Shown: piece by piece, positions 1-4,628 of the stretch
Position numbering within the stretch: position 1 is the stretch's first letter
Layout: the number at the start of each line of letters is the position of its first letter
Source: an uncultured Oribacterium sp.
GTDB taxonomy: Bacteria > Bacillota > Clostridia > Lachnospirales > Lachnospiraceae
Direction of reading: 5' to 3'
DNA length: 6,973 nucleotides
NCBI GenBank assembly: GCA_934270345.1
Contig: CAKQPT010000057.1
Location: 1-6,973, forward strand
Program-made: the position numbers and the translations under genes
Notes under the pieces: model-generated
Told to the model about the DNA's origin: nothing
Databases searched by the model: none
What the model saw: the letters and a program-made list of their open reading frames with translations, nothing else

Positions 1-115
1 ATAAGAAAAAACGTTCAAAATGAAAATTTAAATTTCAGCGATATCACCAACGTCCAGTTGACGAGTGAACAGTAACATGGAATTGAAATAAAAATAATTT
101 TCGCGCATAAATGCA

Positions 116-144
116 TTGACAACAAGTTTTTTATTTCGTACAAT
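116..144 (+). promoter_or_regulatory. Consensus sigma-A promoter of repeat copy 1
   Basis: A perfect -35 TTGACA (116-121) is followed by a 17-base spacer and a near-perfect -10 TACAAT (139-144). Transcription should start near 150-152. The same boxes and spacing occur in repeat copy 2. The promoter reads into the conserved RNA and mini-ORF, which argues that the plus strand is the functional one and that the minus-strand reading frame across this block is only a shadow. Confidence 0.85.
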
Positions 145-287
145 AAGGACAACAAAAGAAGAGATGCGATGGCGATGCTTCATCAAATTGATTCTTAATT
201 CAGTGTGATGCAGATGGTAGAAAGTCATAGGCGATGCTTCAATGATTCGAGATCTGCATTAAAAAAAGAATAAGGGAGGGTAACCCA

Positions 288-317
288 ATGGGATACAGAA
301 GCCCGAATGATCAGTAA
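288..317 (+). CDS. Nine-residue mini-ORF MGYRSPNDQ, copy 1
   Basis: ATG at 288 is preceded by AAGGGAGGG (272-280) with seven intervening bases, which is strong initiation context. The ORF reads MGYRSPNDQ and stops at TAA (315-317). The same 30 bases occur unchanged at 4231-4260, although the bases between Shine-Dalgarno and ATG have diverged. The stop codon lies inside the 5' arm of the terminator stem (314-331), so a ribosome at the stop would cover that arm. This geometry suggests a leader peptide that couples translation to termination, but that is inference. It may also be translated without function, or be kept only as RNA sequence. Confidence 0.45.
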   Translation: MGYRSPNDQ

Positions 318-359
318 AACCCCAGTACTAGTGAAGATAACCTGGTACTGGGGTTTTAC
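314..359 (+). terminator. Long-stem terminator or attenuator of repeat copy 1
   Basis: The arm GTAAAACCCCAGTACTAG (314-331) pairs with CTGGTACTGGGGTTTTAC (342-359). This gives an 18-bp stem with one wobble and a ten-base loop TGAAGATAAC. The T run is short (four) and lies inside the stem. The stem is nearly symmetric, so it could terminate from both sides. The same hairpin recurs at 4257-4302 and 6813-6858 with changes that preserve pairing. Confidence 0.75.
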
Positions 360-414
360 GTTGTCTGCATTTCTTTTCGAGGATCATCAACTGTCGCTTC
401 TCATGCGACTGCGC

Positions 415-420
415 TATAAT
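415..420 (+). promoter_or_regulatory. Possible -10 box ahead of the nuclease-like gene
   Basis: A perfect TATAAT lies about 50 bases before the gene start, downstream of the repeat terminator. No good -35 sits 16-18 bases upstream (the bases there are near TGTCGC) and there is no TG extension. It would let the gene escape the upstream terminator, but the support is a single box in a fairly AT-rich stretch. Confidence 0.35.
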
Positions 421-439
421 ATAGCTACTGATTTTGTGA

Positions 440-452
440 GGGGCTGAGCCCC
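440..452 (+). repeat. GGGGCTGAGCCCC quasi-palindrome
   Basis: Two six-base arms, GGGGCT and AGCCCC, meet around a single central base. It is the same design as GGGGTCTGACCCC at 4343 and GGGGTCAGACCCC at 6897, with a base-pair swap in the arms. The GGGAGG that follows (453-458) is the likely Shine-Dalgarno of the gene at 469, so the motif borders or helps form that ribosome binding site. Confidence 0.5.
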
Positions 453-468
453 GGGAGGTGGGCGAGGT

Positions 469-1446
469 ATGTATTTACTGAATAACGATCATCCGAATCA
501 GATCGAGGAGACGACATTTGCAGAGCTTGGGAAGAAGGAAAGCTATATCGAGGAGATTCTCCGCAAAAATGTTGACATGATCTGTGATGACGCGGAGTCA
601 ATGCTGATCGTCGGGCAGCAGGTGAAGAACCAGAAAAACGGTCGAAGCGATCTGACCGCGATGGACGATGATGGAAACATTGTCCTCATCGAGATTAAGC
701 GGGATAAAAAGGATATCGAGCTGCGGCGAGAGGCGTTTGAGTTTCAGGCAATCCGTTATGCGGCGAGCTGTGCGACGATCAAGTCGACAGACGAGCTGAT
801 TCAGAATGTTTTTGCGCCATACGTGGAGAAGCATAAGGCGGAGTTTCAGACGGCGGGGACGCTTACCTCGACGGAAATTGCGCAGCGGAGTCTCGATGAC
901 TTCATCCGTACAAATGATATCAAGTCATTTAATGAGCGTCAGAGAATCGTTCTTGTGGCGTCAGAATTTGACGAGCAGACGCTTTCGGCGGTGGCGTGGC
1001 TGAACAGCAATCAGGTGGATATTTCCTGCTATCAGGTAAAACCGTATAAGCTGGGCGAGCAGGTTTTACTCGACATGAAGAAGATTCTGCCGGTGCCGGA
1101 ATTTGATGATTTTTATGTGGATATCGCAGGACCGAAGACGCTGACAAAGGAGCGGAAGCAGGACATCACCCGGCGATCACTGCCGAAGATCGATGCGATG
1201 CTGTCATGGGGTGTGGTGAAACCGGAAGCTGTACTCGGTGCAAAGGGCAGAGCAGATGAAGCGATACTGCTTGAAAACGGCCAGGTGAAGGTGAAGTCGA
1301 CGGGTGAGGTGCAGTCCATGCAGCAGTGGCTCAAGTCGGTCTATGGCTGGTCTTCGGTGGAGACCTATGCTTTTGCGATTGATAAGAAATCGGGAAAGTC
1401 CCTCGCGGAGCTTCGTGCAGAGTATATGGAGAAAAATCAGCATTAA
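469..1446 (+). CDS. PD-(D/E)XK nuclease-like protein with RAMA-like C-terminus
   Basis: A 325-residue soluble protein. The N-terminal half carries a PD-(D/E)XK nuclease signature: GRSDL with D61, then VLIEIKRDK with E75 and K77, preceded by helices with E28/E29 that could complete the site. A QAIRY sequence (Q93, Y97) matches the QxxxY motif of RecB-family nucleases. This resembles the DUF91/NucS-like and RecB-like group, so cleavage of DNA is the likely activity. Residues about 235-325 (MLSWGVVKPEAVL, QQWLKSVYGW) resemble the RAMA domain found fused to restriction enzymes and methylases, where it is thought to read modified DNA. That assignment is from memory of the family pattern and is less certain. 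The start has GGGAGG ten bases upstream. No methyltransferase gene adjoins it, so this would be a solitary modification-dependent or repair nuclease rather than a classic restriction pair. Confidence 0.75.
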   Translation: MYLLNNDHPNQIEETTFAELGKKESYIEEILRKNVDMICDDAESMLIVGQQVKNQKNGRSDLTAMDDDGNIVLIEIKRDKKDIELRREAFEFQAIRYAASCATIKSTDELIQNVFAPYVEKHKAEFQTAGTLTSTEIAQRSLDDFIRTNDIKSFNERQRIVLVASEFDEQTLSAVAWLNSNQVDISCYQVKPYKLGEQVLLDMKKILPVPEFDDFYVDIAGPKTLTKERKQDITRRSLPKIDAMLSWGVVKPEAVLGAKGRADEAILLENGQVKVKSTGEVQSMQQWLKSVYGWSSVETYAFAIDKKSGKSLAELRAEYMEKNQH

Positions 1447-1452
1447 GCTGAG

Positions 1453-1479
1453 AAGAGCCGTCTTGGCCGGTTCTTTGCT
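1453..1479 (+). terminator. Weak hairpin after the nuclease-like gene
   Basis: AAGAGCCG (1453-1460) pairs with CGGTTCTT (1468-1475) across a seven-base loop, giving eight pairs with one wobble. The following TTTGCTT is a poor T tract. It lies just after the stop codon, so it is plausible as a modest terminator, but it could be chance. Confidence 0.3.
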
Positions 1480-1514
1480 TAGAATCTTAATGGTGGGGTC
1501 CAGGCCTCGGGAAG
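1474..1514 (+). repeat. Degenerate relative of the repeat tail
   Basis: TTTGCTTAGAATCTTAATGG followed by GGGGTC resembles the tail after repeat copies 2 and 3 (TGCCTTAAGAATTTCGTAA followed by GGGGTC). It then runs into GGCCTCGGGAAG (1503-1514), a 12-mer found again at 3923-3934. It appears to be an old, decayed copy of the tail module between two genes. The similarity is by eye and short. Confidence 0.35.
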
Positions 1515-1585
1515 TTATGCCGCGGTGATGTACAGCGGATGATCACAGAAACCGGCTGTTATGCAGTTTATGTACAGGTGATGAT

Positions 1586-2380
1586 ATGAATCAGATGATG
1601 ATACTTTCGGGCAGTTTGATTTTTGTGGGCTGTGTCGCCCTGTTTCTCTACCTGAAGATTCAGAAATTCCGGCGTTCCGAGCTCGGCCAGATCGCGGGTG
1701 AGCTGCTGCGCGATATCCGCTCCGGCGAGGGCGTCGTGAGCGAGGAAGAGATCGCGCGGACGCCGAAATCCGTGTCGGCGATGGACTCCGTGTACCTGCC
1801 GAACATCATGAAGGATTTTCCGGAGTTCAACTGGGCGGAGTGGAAGCTGCGCGTGCAGAACACGGTCATGCGCTATATGCAGGCCCTGGATGAGGACAAT
1901 GCCTCCATCCTCGCAGAGTACCCGGCCGTTCGTAAAAAGGCGGAAGCTGAGATCGCAAACCGCCGCGATACTTCTGCTGAATCTCAATCCGGTTTGTCGC
2001 ACCTGATCTCTGCAGGCGAAAAACGCGACGCAGACACCACTCGAAAGATCACCGAGGTTACCCCTATAGAATACAAGAACCGCCGCGTTTACCGGACGGC
2101 GATCCGCCGCTATGATAAGACGAAGGGGCTCTGCACGATTCACACCGAGACTTCGACGAGCTACGATGCCAGCGGAAAAACACATCAGACCGTCTACGAC
2201 GTCGACCTTATCTATGTGCAGGATGCCGACCAGCTCGACGGCGCGATGCTCGGCTACAGCTGCCCGCATTGCGGCGCGCCCGTGACAAAGCTCGGTGATA
2301 AGACCTGCGCGTACTGCGGAAGCGCTCTCGAACCGATCAACATCCGCGTCTGGCAGATTCAGGACATCCGTGAAGAGTGA
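1586..2380 (+). CDS. Membrane-anchored Tim44-like protein with zinc ribbon
   Basis: A 264-residue protein. Residues 5-23 form one hydrophobic segment and basic residues follow (KIQKFRR), which predicts a single-pass anchor with the bulk in the cytoplasm. The middle, from about 68, includes FPEFNWAEWKLRVQNTVMRY, which resembles the Tim44-like domain of bacterial membrane-associated proteins. The C-terminus has a zinc ribbon: CPHCG (C226, C229) and CAYCG (C241, C244). The region 125-160 is polar and probably a linker. No catalytic motif is visible and the role is unknown; Firmicute Tim44-like proteins are generally uncharacterised. AGGTGATG at 1576 precedes the ATG. It is more GC-rich than its neighbours, using many GCG, CTC and CGC codons, so it may have a different history. 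The fold assignment is moderate; the anchor and cysteines are directly seen. Confidence 0.7.
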   Translation: MNQMMILSGSLIFVGCVALFLYLKIQKFRRSELGQIAGELLRDIRSGEGVVSEEEIARTPKSVSAMDSVYLPNIMKDFPEFNWAEWKLRVQNTVMRYMQALDEDNASILAEYPAVRKKAEAEIANRRDTSAESQSGLSHLISAGEKRDADTTRKITEVTPIEYKNRRVYRTAIRRYDKTKGLCTIHTETSTSYDASGKTHQTVYDVDLIYVQDADQLDGAMLGYSCPHCGAPVTKLGDKTCAYCGSALEPINIRVWQIQDIREE

Positions 2381-2397
2381 AGTGGTCAGTGTAGCCA

Positions 2398-2407
2398 AGC
2401 CCCGGGA
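2398..2407 (+). repeat. AGCCCCGGGA motif shared with 447-456
   Basis: The ten bases AGCCCCGGGA follow the Tim44-like gene by 17 bases and are identical to those at 447-456 before the nuclease-like gene. They belong to the group of GC-rich short motifs at gene borders in this window. On its own a 10-mer match is weak. Confidence 0.3.
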
Positions 2408-2507
2408 AAAAATTCATTCAGAGCTCCAGATTTCTGTGACGACATATAAGAATAACCGGTCTTTTTAGATAGAGAAGTAAATATCAAAGAGAGAAGGAGA
2501 TTCTACT

Positions 2508-3263
2508 ATGAAAAACAGAAAGTATATTTGTACCGCCGTTATGATGGCATGTGTTCTTGCGTCCGCATCACTTACCGCCTGCTCGTCTGCAAGCGTTCCA
2601 TCCACGATTACCGTTCAATCAGTGGAGAATTCCGGTATCTGCGTATCGGGCGAAGAGAAGATCCAGGCAACCCCGGATATCGCAGAGATTACGTATAGCG
2701 TGTACACGCAGGAGAAGGATGCAAAGACCTGCCAGACAGAGAATGCACAGGATGTAGATGCAGTATTATCTCTTCTGAAAGAAAAAGGCATCGATGAAAA
2801 AGATATCCGGACAAACAATGTCGGACTTAATCCGATTTATGACTGGAATGATGGAAGAAAGATCACGGGTTACGAAATGACGACAGAAATCGTTGTATCT
2901 TCCGTGCCGATCGATGAGGCAGGGACGATCATCAGCGATTCCGTAAATGCCGGCATCAATTCCATTGACTCCGTGCAGTACCAGTGCAGCAACTTCGACG
3001 AGCTTTACGCGGAAGCGCTCAAAAATGCGATCACGTCTGCGCGGAAGAAGGCAGACCTTATGGCGGAAGCTGGCGTGAAAAAGGTCGTTGCTATGACGCA
3101 GGTACAGGAGTTGAGCAGTGGTGATCAGGCGGTTGCATATACATCAAATAATATGAAACAAATGGCTGTGATGGAGGCGGACAGTGCGGATACAGGAACA
3201 TCGCTGATGCCGGGACAGGTAGAGGTAGAAGCAGAGGTATCGGTAACATTTTCGATAGAGTGA
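2508..3263 (+). CDS. SIMPL-domain (DUF541) lipoprotein
   Basis: A 251-residue exported lipoprotein. Residues 1-24 are a signal peptide (basic NRK, then a hydrophobic stretch) ending in the lipobox LTAC with the lipidated cysteine at C25. From about residue 42 the sequence follows the SIMPL/DUF541 pattern: a GEEKIQATPDIAEITYSV opening strand, a helix, LKEKGIDEKDIRTNNVGLNPIYDW, GYEMTTEIVV, and a closing helix ALKNAITSARKKADLMAEAG. This domain is periplasmic or extracellular in other bacteria and its biochemical role is mostly unknown. GAAGGAGA lies about nine bases before the ATG. I see no clear promoter in the 127 bases upstream. A strong terminator follows at 3314. The lipoprotein at 3371 may be co-transcribed by read-through. 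Confidence 0.9.
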   Translation: MKNRKYICTAVMMACVLASASLTACSSASVPSTITVQSVENSGICVSGEEKIQATPDIAEITYSVYTQEKDAKTCQTENAQDVDAVLSLLKEKGIDEKDIRTNNVGLNPIYDWNDGRKITGYEMTTEIVVSSVPIDEAGTIISDSVNAGINSIDSVQYQCSNFDELYAEALKNAITSARKKADLMAEAGVKKVVAMTQVQELSSGDQAVAYTSNNMKQMAVMEADSADTGTSLMPGQVEVEAEVSVTFSIE

Positions 3264-3313
3264 GAGCGAGCTTTCGACGTTCATCTAACCTTTGGTTAAT
3301 CGTTATCTTCCTT

Positions 3314-3347
3314 AATCCACCGTACACTGGTTGTACGGTGGATTTTT
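3314..3347 (+). terminator. Strong intrinsic terminator after the SIMPL gene
   Basis: AATCCACCGTAC (3314-3325) pairs perfectly with GTACGGTGGATT (3333-3344) over a seven-base loop. The T run is 3343-3347, then A and TT. It is a textbook intrinsic terminator. The next gene's Shine-Dalgarno starts only nine bases after the T run, so the hairpin lies within the 5' leader of that gene and could act as an attenuator. Confidence 0.85.
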
Positions 3348-3370
3348 ATTGGCTTAGGAGGAGCGAGAAA

Positions 3371-3886
3371 ATGAAGAGTTGGAAAAAATGGACGGTTGTT
3401 CTGCTGTCGCTGGGCATATGCATTGGCCTTACTGCCTGCGGAGCGGGCAACAGCGAAGGTGAAAGCGAAGATTACTATACTCCCGGTGTGGTTGAGGATA
3501 CCGACCATGACTTCACCGATGAACATCCGGCGGAGCAACTGGGATATGACTCCATCGAGGATATGCGCACACAGGAACATGAAATCATCGCTACGGATGA
3601 TAACGACAATACAGTCGCCGAGGGATACTGGTATCCTGACGGGGATAGGAACAGTACTGTCTATTTTATGGCCCAGAGAGATACCATTTACTGGTATAAA
3701 TTTGACCCGGAGCAGGGAGACGTTCAAGTGGGAGCCCCGGATGGTATCGTGCTCAAGATGGGGAATAAGCGCCGCCTTCAGAGCGGGCAGACATTACAAT
3801 ACACAATTTCCAGGGGTCTGGATATGAGCGACAGCAAAATCTGTTTCGAGGGAGACACAACAGAATATTTCTGGAGGGAACGTTGA
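3371..3886 (+). CDS. Small lipoprotein of unknown function
   Basis: A 171-residue exported protein. MKSWKKW followed by a hydrophobic stretch and the lipobox LTAC (C23) is a lipoprotein signal. The next 35 residues are acidic and probably a flexible tether (GNSEGESED, EDTDHDFTDEHPAE). The remainder, with VYFMAQRDTIYWYKFDPEQGDVQVG and a closing FEGDTTEYFWRER, looks like a small beta-rich domain, but I do not recognise the family. The frame is open upstream to 3260, but AGGAGG (3356-3361) with nine intervening bases and the signal peptide fix the start at 3371. It sits directly behind a terminator with no room for a promoter between. An extracellular binding or surface role is possible; nothing in the sequence specifies a ligand. 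Confidence 0.8.
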   Translation: MKSWKKWTVVLLSLGICIGLTACGAGNSEGESEDYYTPGVVEDTDHDFTDEHPAEQLGYDSIEDMRTQEHEIIATDDNDNTVAEGYWYPDGDRNSTVYFMAQRDTIYWYKFDPEQGDVQVGAPDGIVLKMGNKRRLQSGQTLQYTISRGLDMSDSKICFEGDTTEYFWRER

Positions 3887-3922
3887 AAGGTATCCATGTG
3901 CTAGTGGCGAGGGACAGACTTC

Positions 3923-3934
3923 GGCCTCGGGAAG
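3923..3934 (+). repeat. GGCCTCGGGAAG, identical to 1503-1514
   Basis: This 12-mer also follows the nuclease-like gene at 1503-1514. Here it follows the small lipoprotein gene and marks the point where the minus-strand PIN-domain remnant loses recognisable coding sequence. It may be the end of a decayed repeat or a recombination scar. Confidence 0.4.
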
Positions 3935-3986
3935 AAAGAACAGCAGAAACTAATACATTGGTATCGATTATCGCATAATATTTCAC
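3930..3986 (-). pseudogene. PIN-domain toxin remnant (N-terminus only)
   Basis: Read on the minus strand from a GTG at 3986, the sequence gives VKYYAIIDTNVLVSAVLSS. This is the opening of PIN-family toxins of toxin-antitoxin systems, in which the aspartate of the IDTN motif (D8 here) is one of the metal-binding acidic residues of the RNase site. After about 19 codons the resemblance stops at the GGCCTCGGGAAG motif, and the frame continues only as a shadow of the small lipoprotein gene. The remaining acidic residues and some 100 or more residues of a normal PIN protein are missing. No clear Shine-Dalgarno precedes the GTG and no antitoxin gene is recognisable upstream. It is probably a deletion remnant. 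The short length leaves some chance of coincidence. Confidence 0.55.
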
Positions 3987-4059
3987 GAGTGGACACCGCG
4001 ACAGTTTGTAAATAATGGCACTGGCACGGGGAAGAAAATATTTTTCACTTATAAATGCA

Positions 4060-4088
4060 TTGACAACGAGTTTTTTATTTCGTACAAT
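4060..4088 (+). promoter_or_regulatory. Consensus sigma-A promoter of repeat copy 2
   Basis: TTGACA (4060-4065), a 17-base spacer and TACAAT (4083-4088), as in copy 1. One base of the spacer differs and both boxes are unchanged. Transcription should start near 4094-4096. Confidence 0.85.
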
Positions 4089-4230
4089 AGGAACAACAAA
4101 AGAAGAGATGCGATGGCGATGCTTCATCAAATTGATTCTTAACTCAGTGTAATGCAGATGGTAGAAAGTCATAGGCGATGCTTCAATGATTCGAGATCTG
4201 CATTTAAAATAGAATAAGGAGGCTACTCCG

Positions 4231-4260
4231 ATGGGATACAGAAGCCCGAATGATCAGTAA
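4231..4260 (+). CDS. Nine-residue mini-ORF MGYRSPNDQ, copy 2
   Basis: The ATG has a perfect AAGGAGG (4216-4222) with eight intervening bases, an even better site than in copy 1. The 30 bases from ATG to TAA are identical to copy 1. The TAA (4258-4260) again lies within the 5' arm of the terminator. Retention of a strong ribosome binding site in both copies, with a diverged spacer between it and the ATG, favours real translation. There is no homologue I can name. Confidence 0.45.
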   Translation: MGYRSPNDQ

Positions 4261-4302
4261 AGCCCCAGTACTAGTGAAGATAACCTGGTACTGGGGTTTT
4301 AC
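4257..4302 (+). terminator. Long-stem terminator or attenuator of repeat copy 2
   Basis: Same 18-bp stem and ten-base loop as in copy 1. One base differs in the 5' arm (G4262 in place of A319), which turns an A-U pair into G-U and keeps the pairing. The four-T run is again within the stem, followed by ACTTTG. Confidence 0.75.
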
Positions 4303-4355
4303 TTTGCCTGTTTTTGTGTCTGCCTTAAGAATTTCGTAATGGGGGGTCTGACCCC
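4303..4355 (+). repeat. Repeat tail with GGGGTCTGACCCC, copy 2
   Basis: The segment TGCCTTAAGAATTTCGTAA (4321-4339) is identical in copy 3 at 6877-6895. It is followed in both by a 13-base quasi-palindrome, here GGGGTCTGACCCC (4343-4355) with central T. Between the terminator and this point the two copies differ by three T/C changes. Short palindromes of this type are known as REP-like intergenic repeats in many bacteria; a mobilising enzyme is not present here. Confidence 0.7.
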
Positions 4356-4378
4356 ATAAACTTCAGTGATGAAAAAAG

Positions 4379-4446
4379 TTTATCGCTTGCTTTTTTTCAA
4401 TCGATAAAGTGAATGGCAATCGATAAAATAAAAAATAATCGATAAT
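4379..4446 (+). promoter_or_regulatory. Array of AATCGATAAA sites upstream of the kinase
   Basis: Three near-identical ten-base sites lie at 4399-4408, 4418-4427 (both AATCGATAAA) and 4437-4446 (AATCGATAAT). They start exactly 19 bases apart. An inverted TTTATCG lies at 4379-4385. Regular spacing close to two helical turns suggests cooperative binding of a regulator to one face of the DNA. They are about 85-160 bases upstream of the kinase promoter. No cognate regulator is identifiable in the window. The AT-rich surroundings make some chance similarity possible. Confidence 0.5.
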
Positions 4447-4528
4447 AATTAGGCTAGTTTTCGGGAAAAAAGGTGAATCATACATAGAACAGATTCCGGA
4501 GGCATTGGCAGAAAACTGTAAAAAATGC

Positions 4529-4558
4529 TTAAAATAATGGAAGAATGTATGGTAGAAT
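4529..4558 (+). promoter_or_regulatory. Probable extended -10 promoter of the histidine kinase
   Basis: TAGAAT (4553-4558) is preceded by TG and one base (TGG), giving an extended -10. TTAAAA (4529-4534) lies 18 bases further upstream and matches four of six -35 positions. Transcription from about 4565 would leave a leader of about 64 bases before the GTG start at 4629. Confidence 0.5.
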
Positions 4559-4628
4559 ATCGAATAGTTGCATAAATGTCCGATGAGGGATGGTGAGGCC
4601 AGTCCTCTGGAAAAAGGGTGGATCATAC

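Larger units (their letters stand above)
107..359 (+). repeat. Repeat copy 1: promoter, RNA, mini-ORF and terminator unit
   Basis: This block is repeated at 4051-4302 in the same orientation. By eye the two copies differ at about 13 of 253 positions, including one single-base gap. In order it holds a consensus promoter, a conserved untranslated RNA segment with a hairpin, a Shine-Dalgarno, a nine-codon ORF and a long terminator hairpin. Similarity fades upstream of 107 into AT-rich sequence, and downstream of 360 the sequence no longer matches the tail shared by the other two copies. No terminal inverted repeats or target duplications are evident, so mobility is not shown. I do not recognise it as a named element. 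It lies upstream of the nuclease-like gene. Confidence 0.85.
151..359 (+). ncRNA. Predicted ~210-nt transcript with leader hairpin, copy 1
   Basis: Predicted RNA from the promoter start to the terminator. It contains a two-part hairpin: outer stem GATGCAGAT (207-215) with ATCTGCATT (252-260), and inner stem AGTCAT (223-228) with ATGATT (242-247). The outer stem carries a G-U pair (207/260) that is A-U in copy 2, so pairing is kept despite the change. The 12-mer GGCGATGCTTCA occurs twice, at 171-182 and 230-241. The RNA ends with a Shine-Dalgarno, a nine-codon ORF and the terminator. It could be a free small RNA or a leader for the gene at 469. It does not match any riboswitch or RNA class I know. 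Confidence 0.5.
4051..4302 (+). repeat. Repeat copy 2: promoter, RNA, mini-ORF and terminator unit
   Basis: Second complete copy of the unit at 107-359, same orientation, about 95% identical by eye. The differences cluster around the Shine-Dalgarno and the bases before the ATG. Promoter boxes, the hairpin, the nine-codon ORF and the terminator are all kept. Unlike copy 1 it continues into a tail (4303-4355) that is shared with copy 3. It lies between the PIN remnant and the upstream region of the histidine kinase. Confidence 0.85.
4095..4302 (+). ncRNA. Predicted ~210-nt transcript with leader hairpin, copy 2
   Basis: Counterpart of the RNA in copy 1. The outer stem is AATGCAGAT (4151-4159) with ATCTGCATT (4196-4204), where an A-U replaces the G-U of copy 1. 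The inner stem is AGTCAT (4167-4172) with ATGATT (4186-4191). The repeated 12-mer GGCGATGCTTCA lies at 4115-4126 and 4174-4185 with the same 59-base offset. It ends in a Shine-Dalgarno, the mini-ORF and the terminator. It may be an independent small RNA or a far-upstream leader of the kinase. Confidence 0.5.

Noticed and set aside
1..106. AT-rich left edge as the end of an upstream gene
   Set aside because: No frame gives a recognisable protein and there is no clear terminator. I see nothing definite in it.
28..228. Minus-strand ORF (66 codons) sharing its N-terminus with another minus-strand ORF ending at 4172
   Set aside because: It runs antisense through the repeat's consensus promoter and RNA. 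The similarity to the other ORF comes from the repeat itself, and no ribosome binding site or known protein resemblance supports it.
314..359. Repeat hairpins as integron attC sites bounding gene cassettes
   Set aside because: The arms GTAAAAC/GTTTTAC do not fit the attC core-site pattern, the stem is near perfect rather than bulged, and there is no integrase. Ordinary terminator repeats explain them better.
107..359. Repeat as a MITE or other DNA transposon
   Set aside because: No terminal inverted repeats or target-site duplications could be found at the edges of either full copy.
1568..2398. Long minus-strand ORF opposite the Tim44-like gene
   Set aside because: It is a shadow in GC-rich sequence. 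The plus strand has the membrane anchor, paired CxxC motifs and a ribosome binding site.
3273..3301. Possible promoter TTCGAC with TTAATC before the small lipoprotein
   Set aside because: Both boxes are poor matches and the hairpin at 3314 would terminate the transcript.
3260..3370. Upstream extension of the small lipoprotein to an ATG at 3260
   Set aside because: It would read through the terminator hairpin and place a signal peptide in the middle of the protein. The AGGAGG and lipoprotein signal support 3371.
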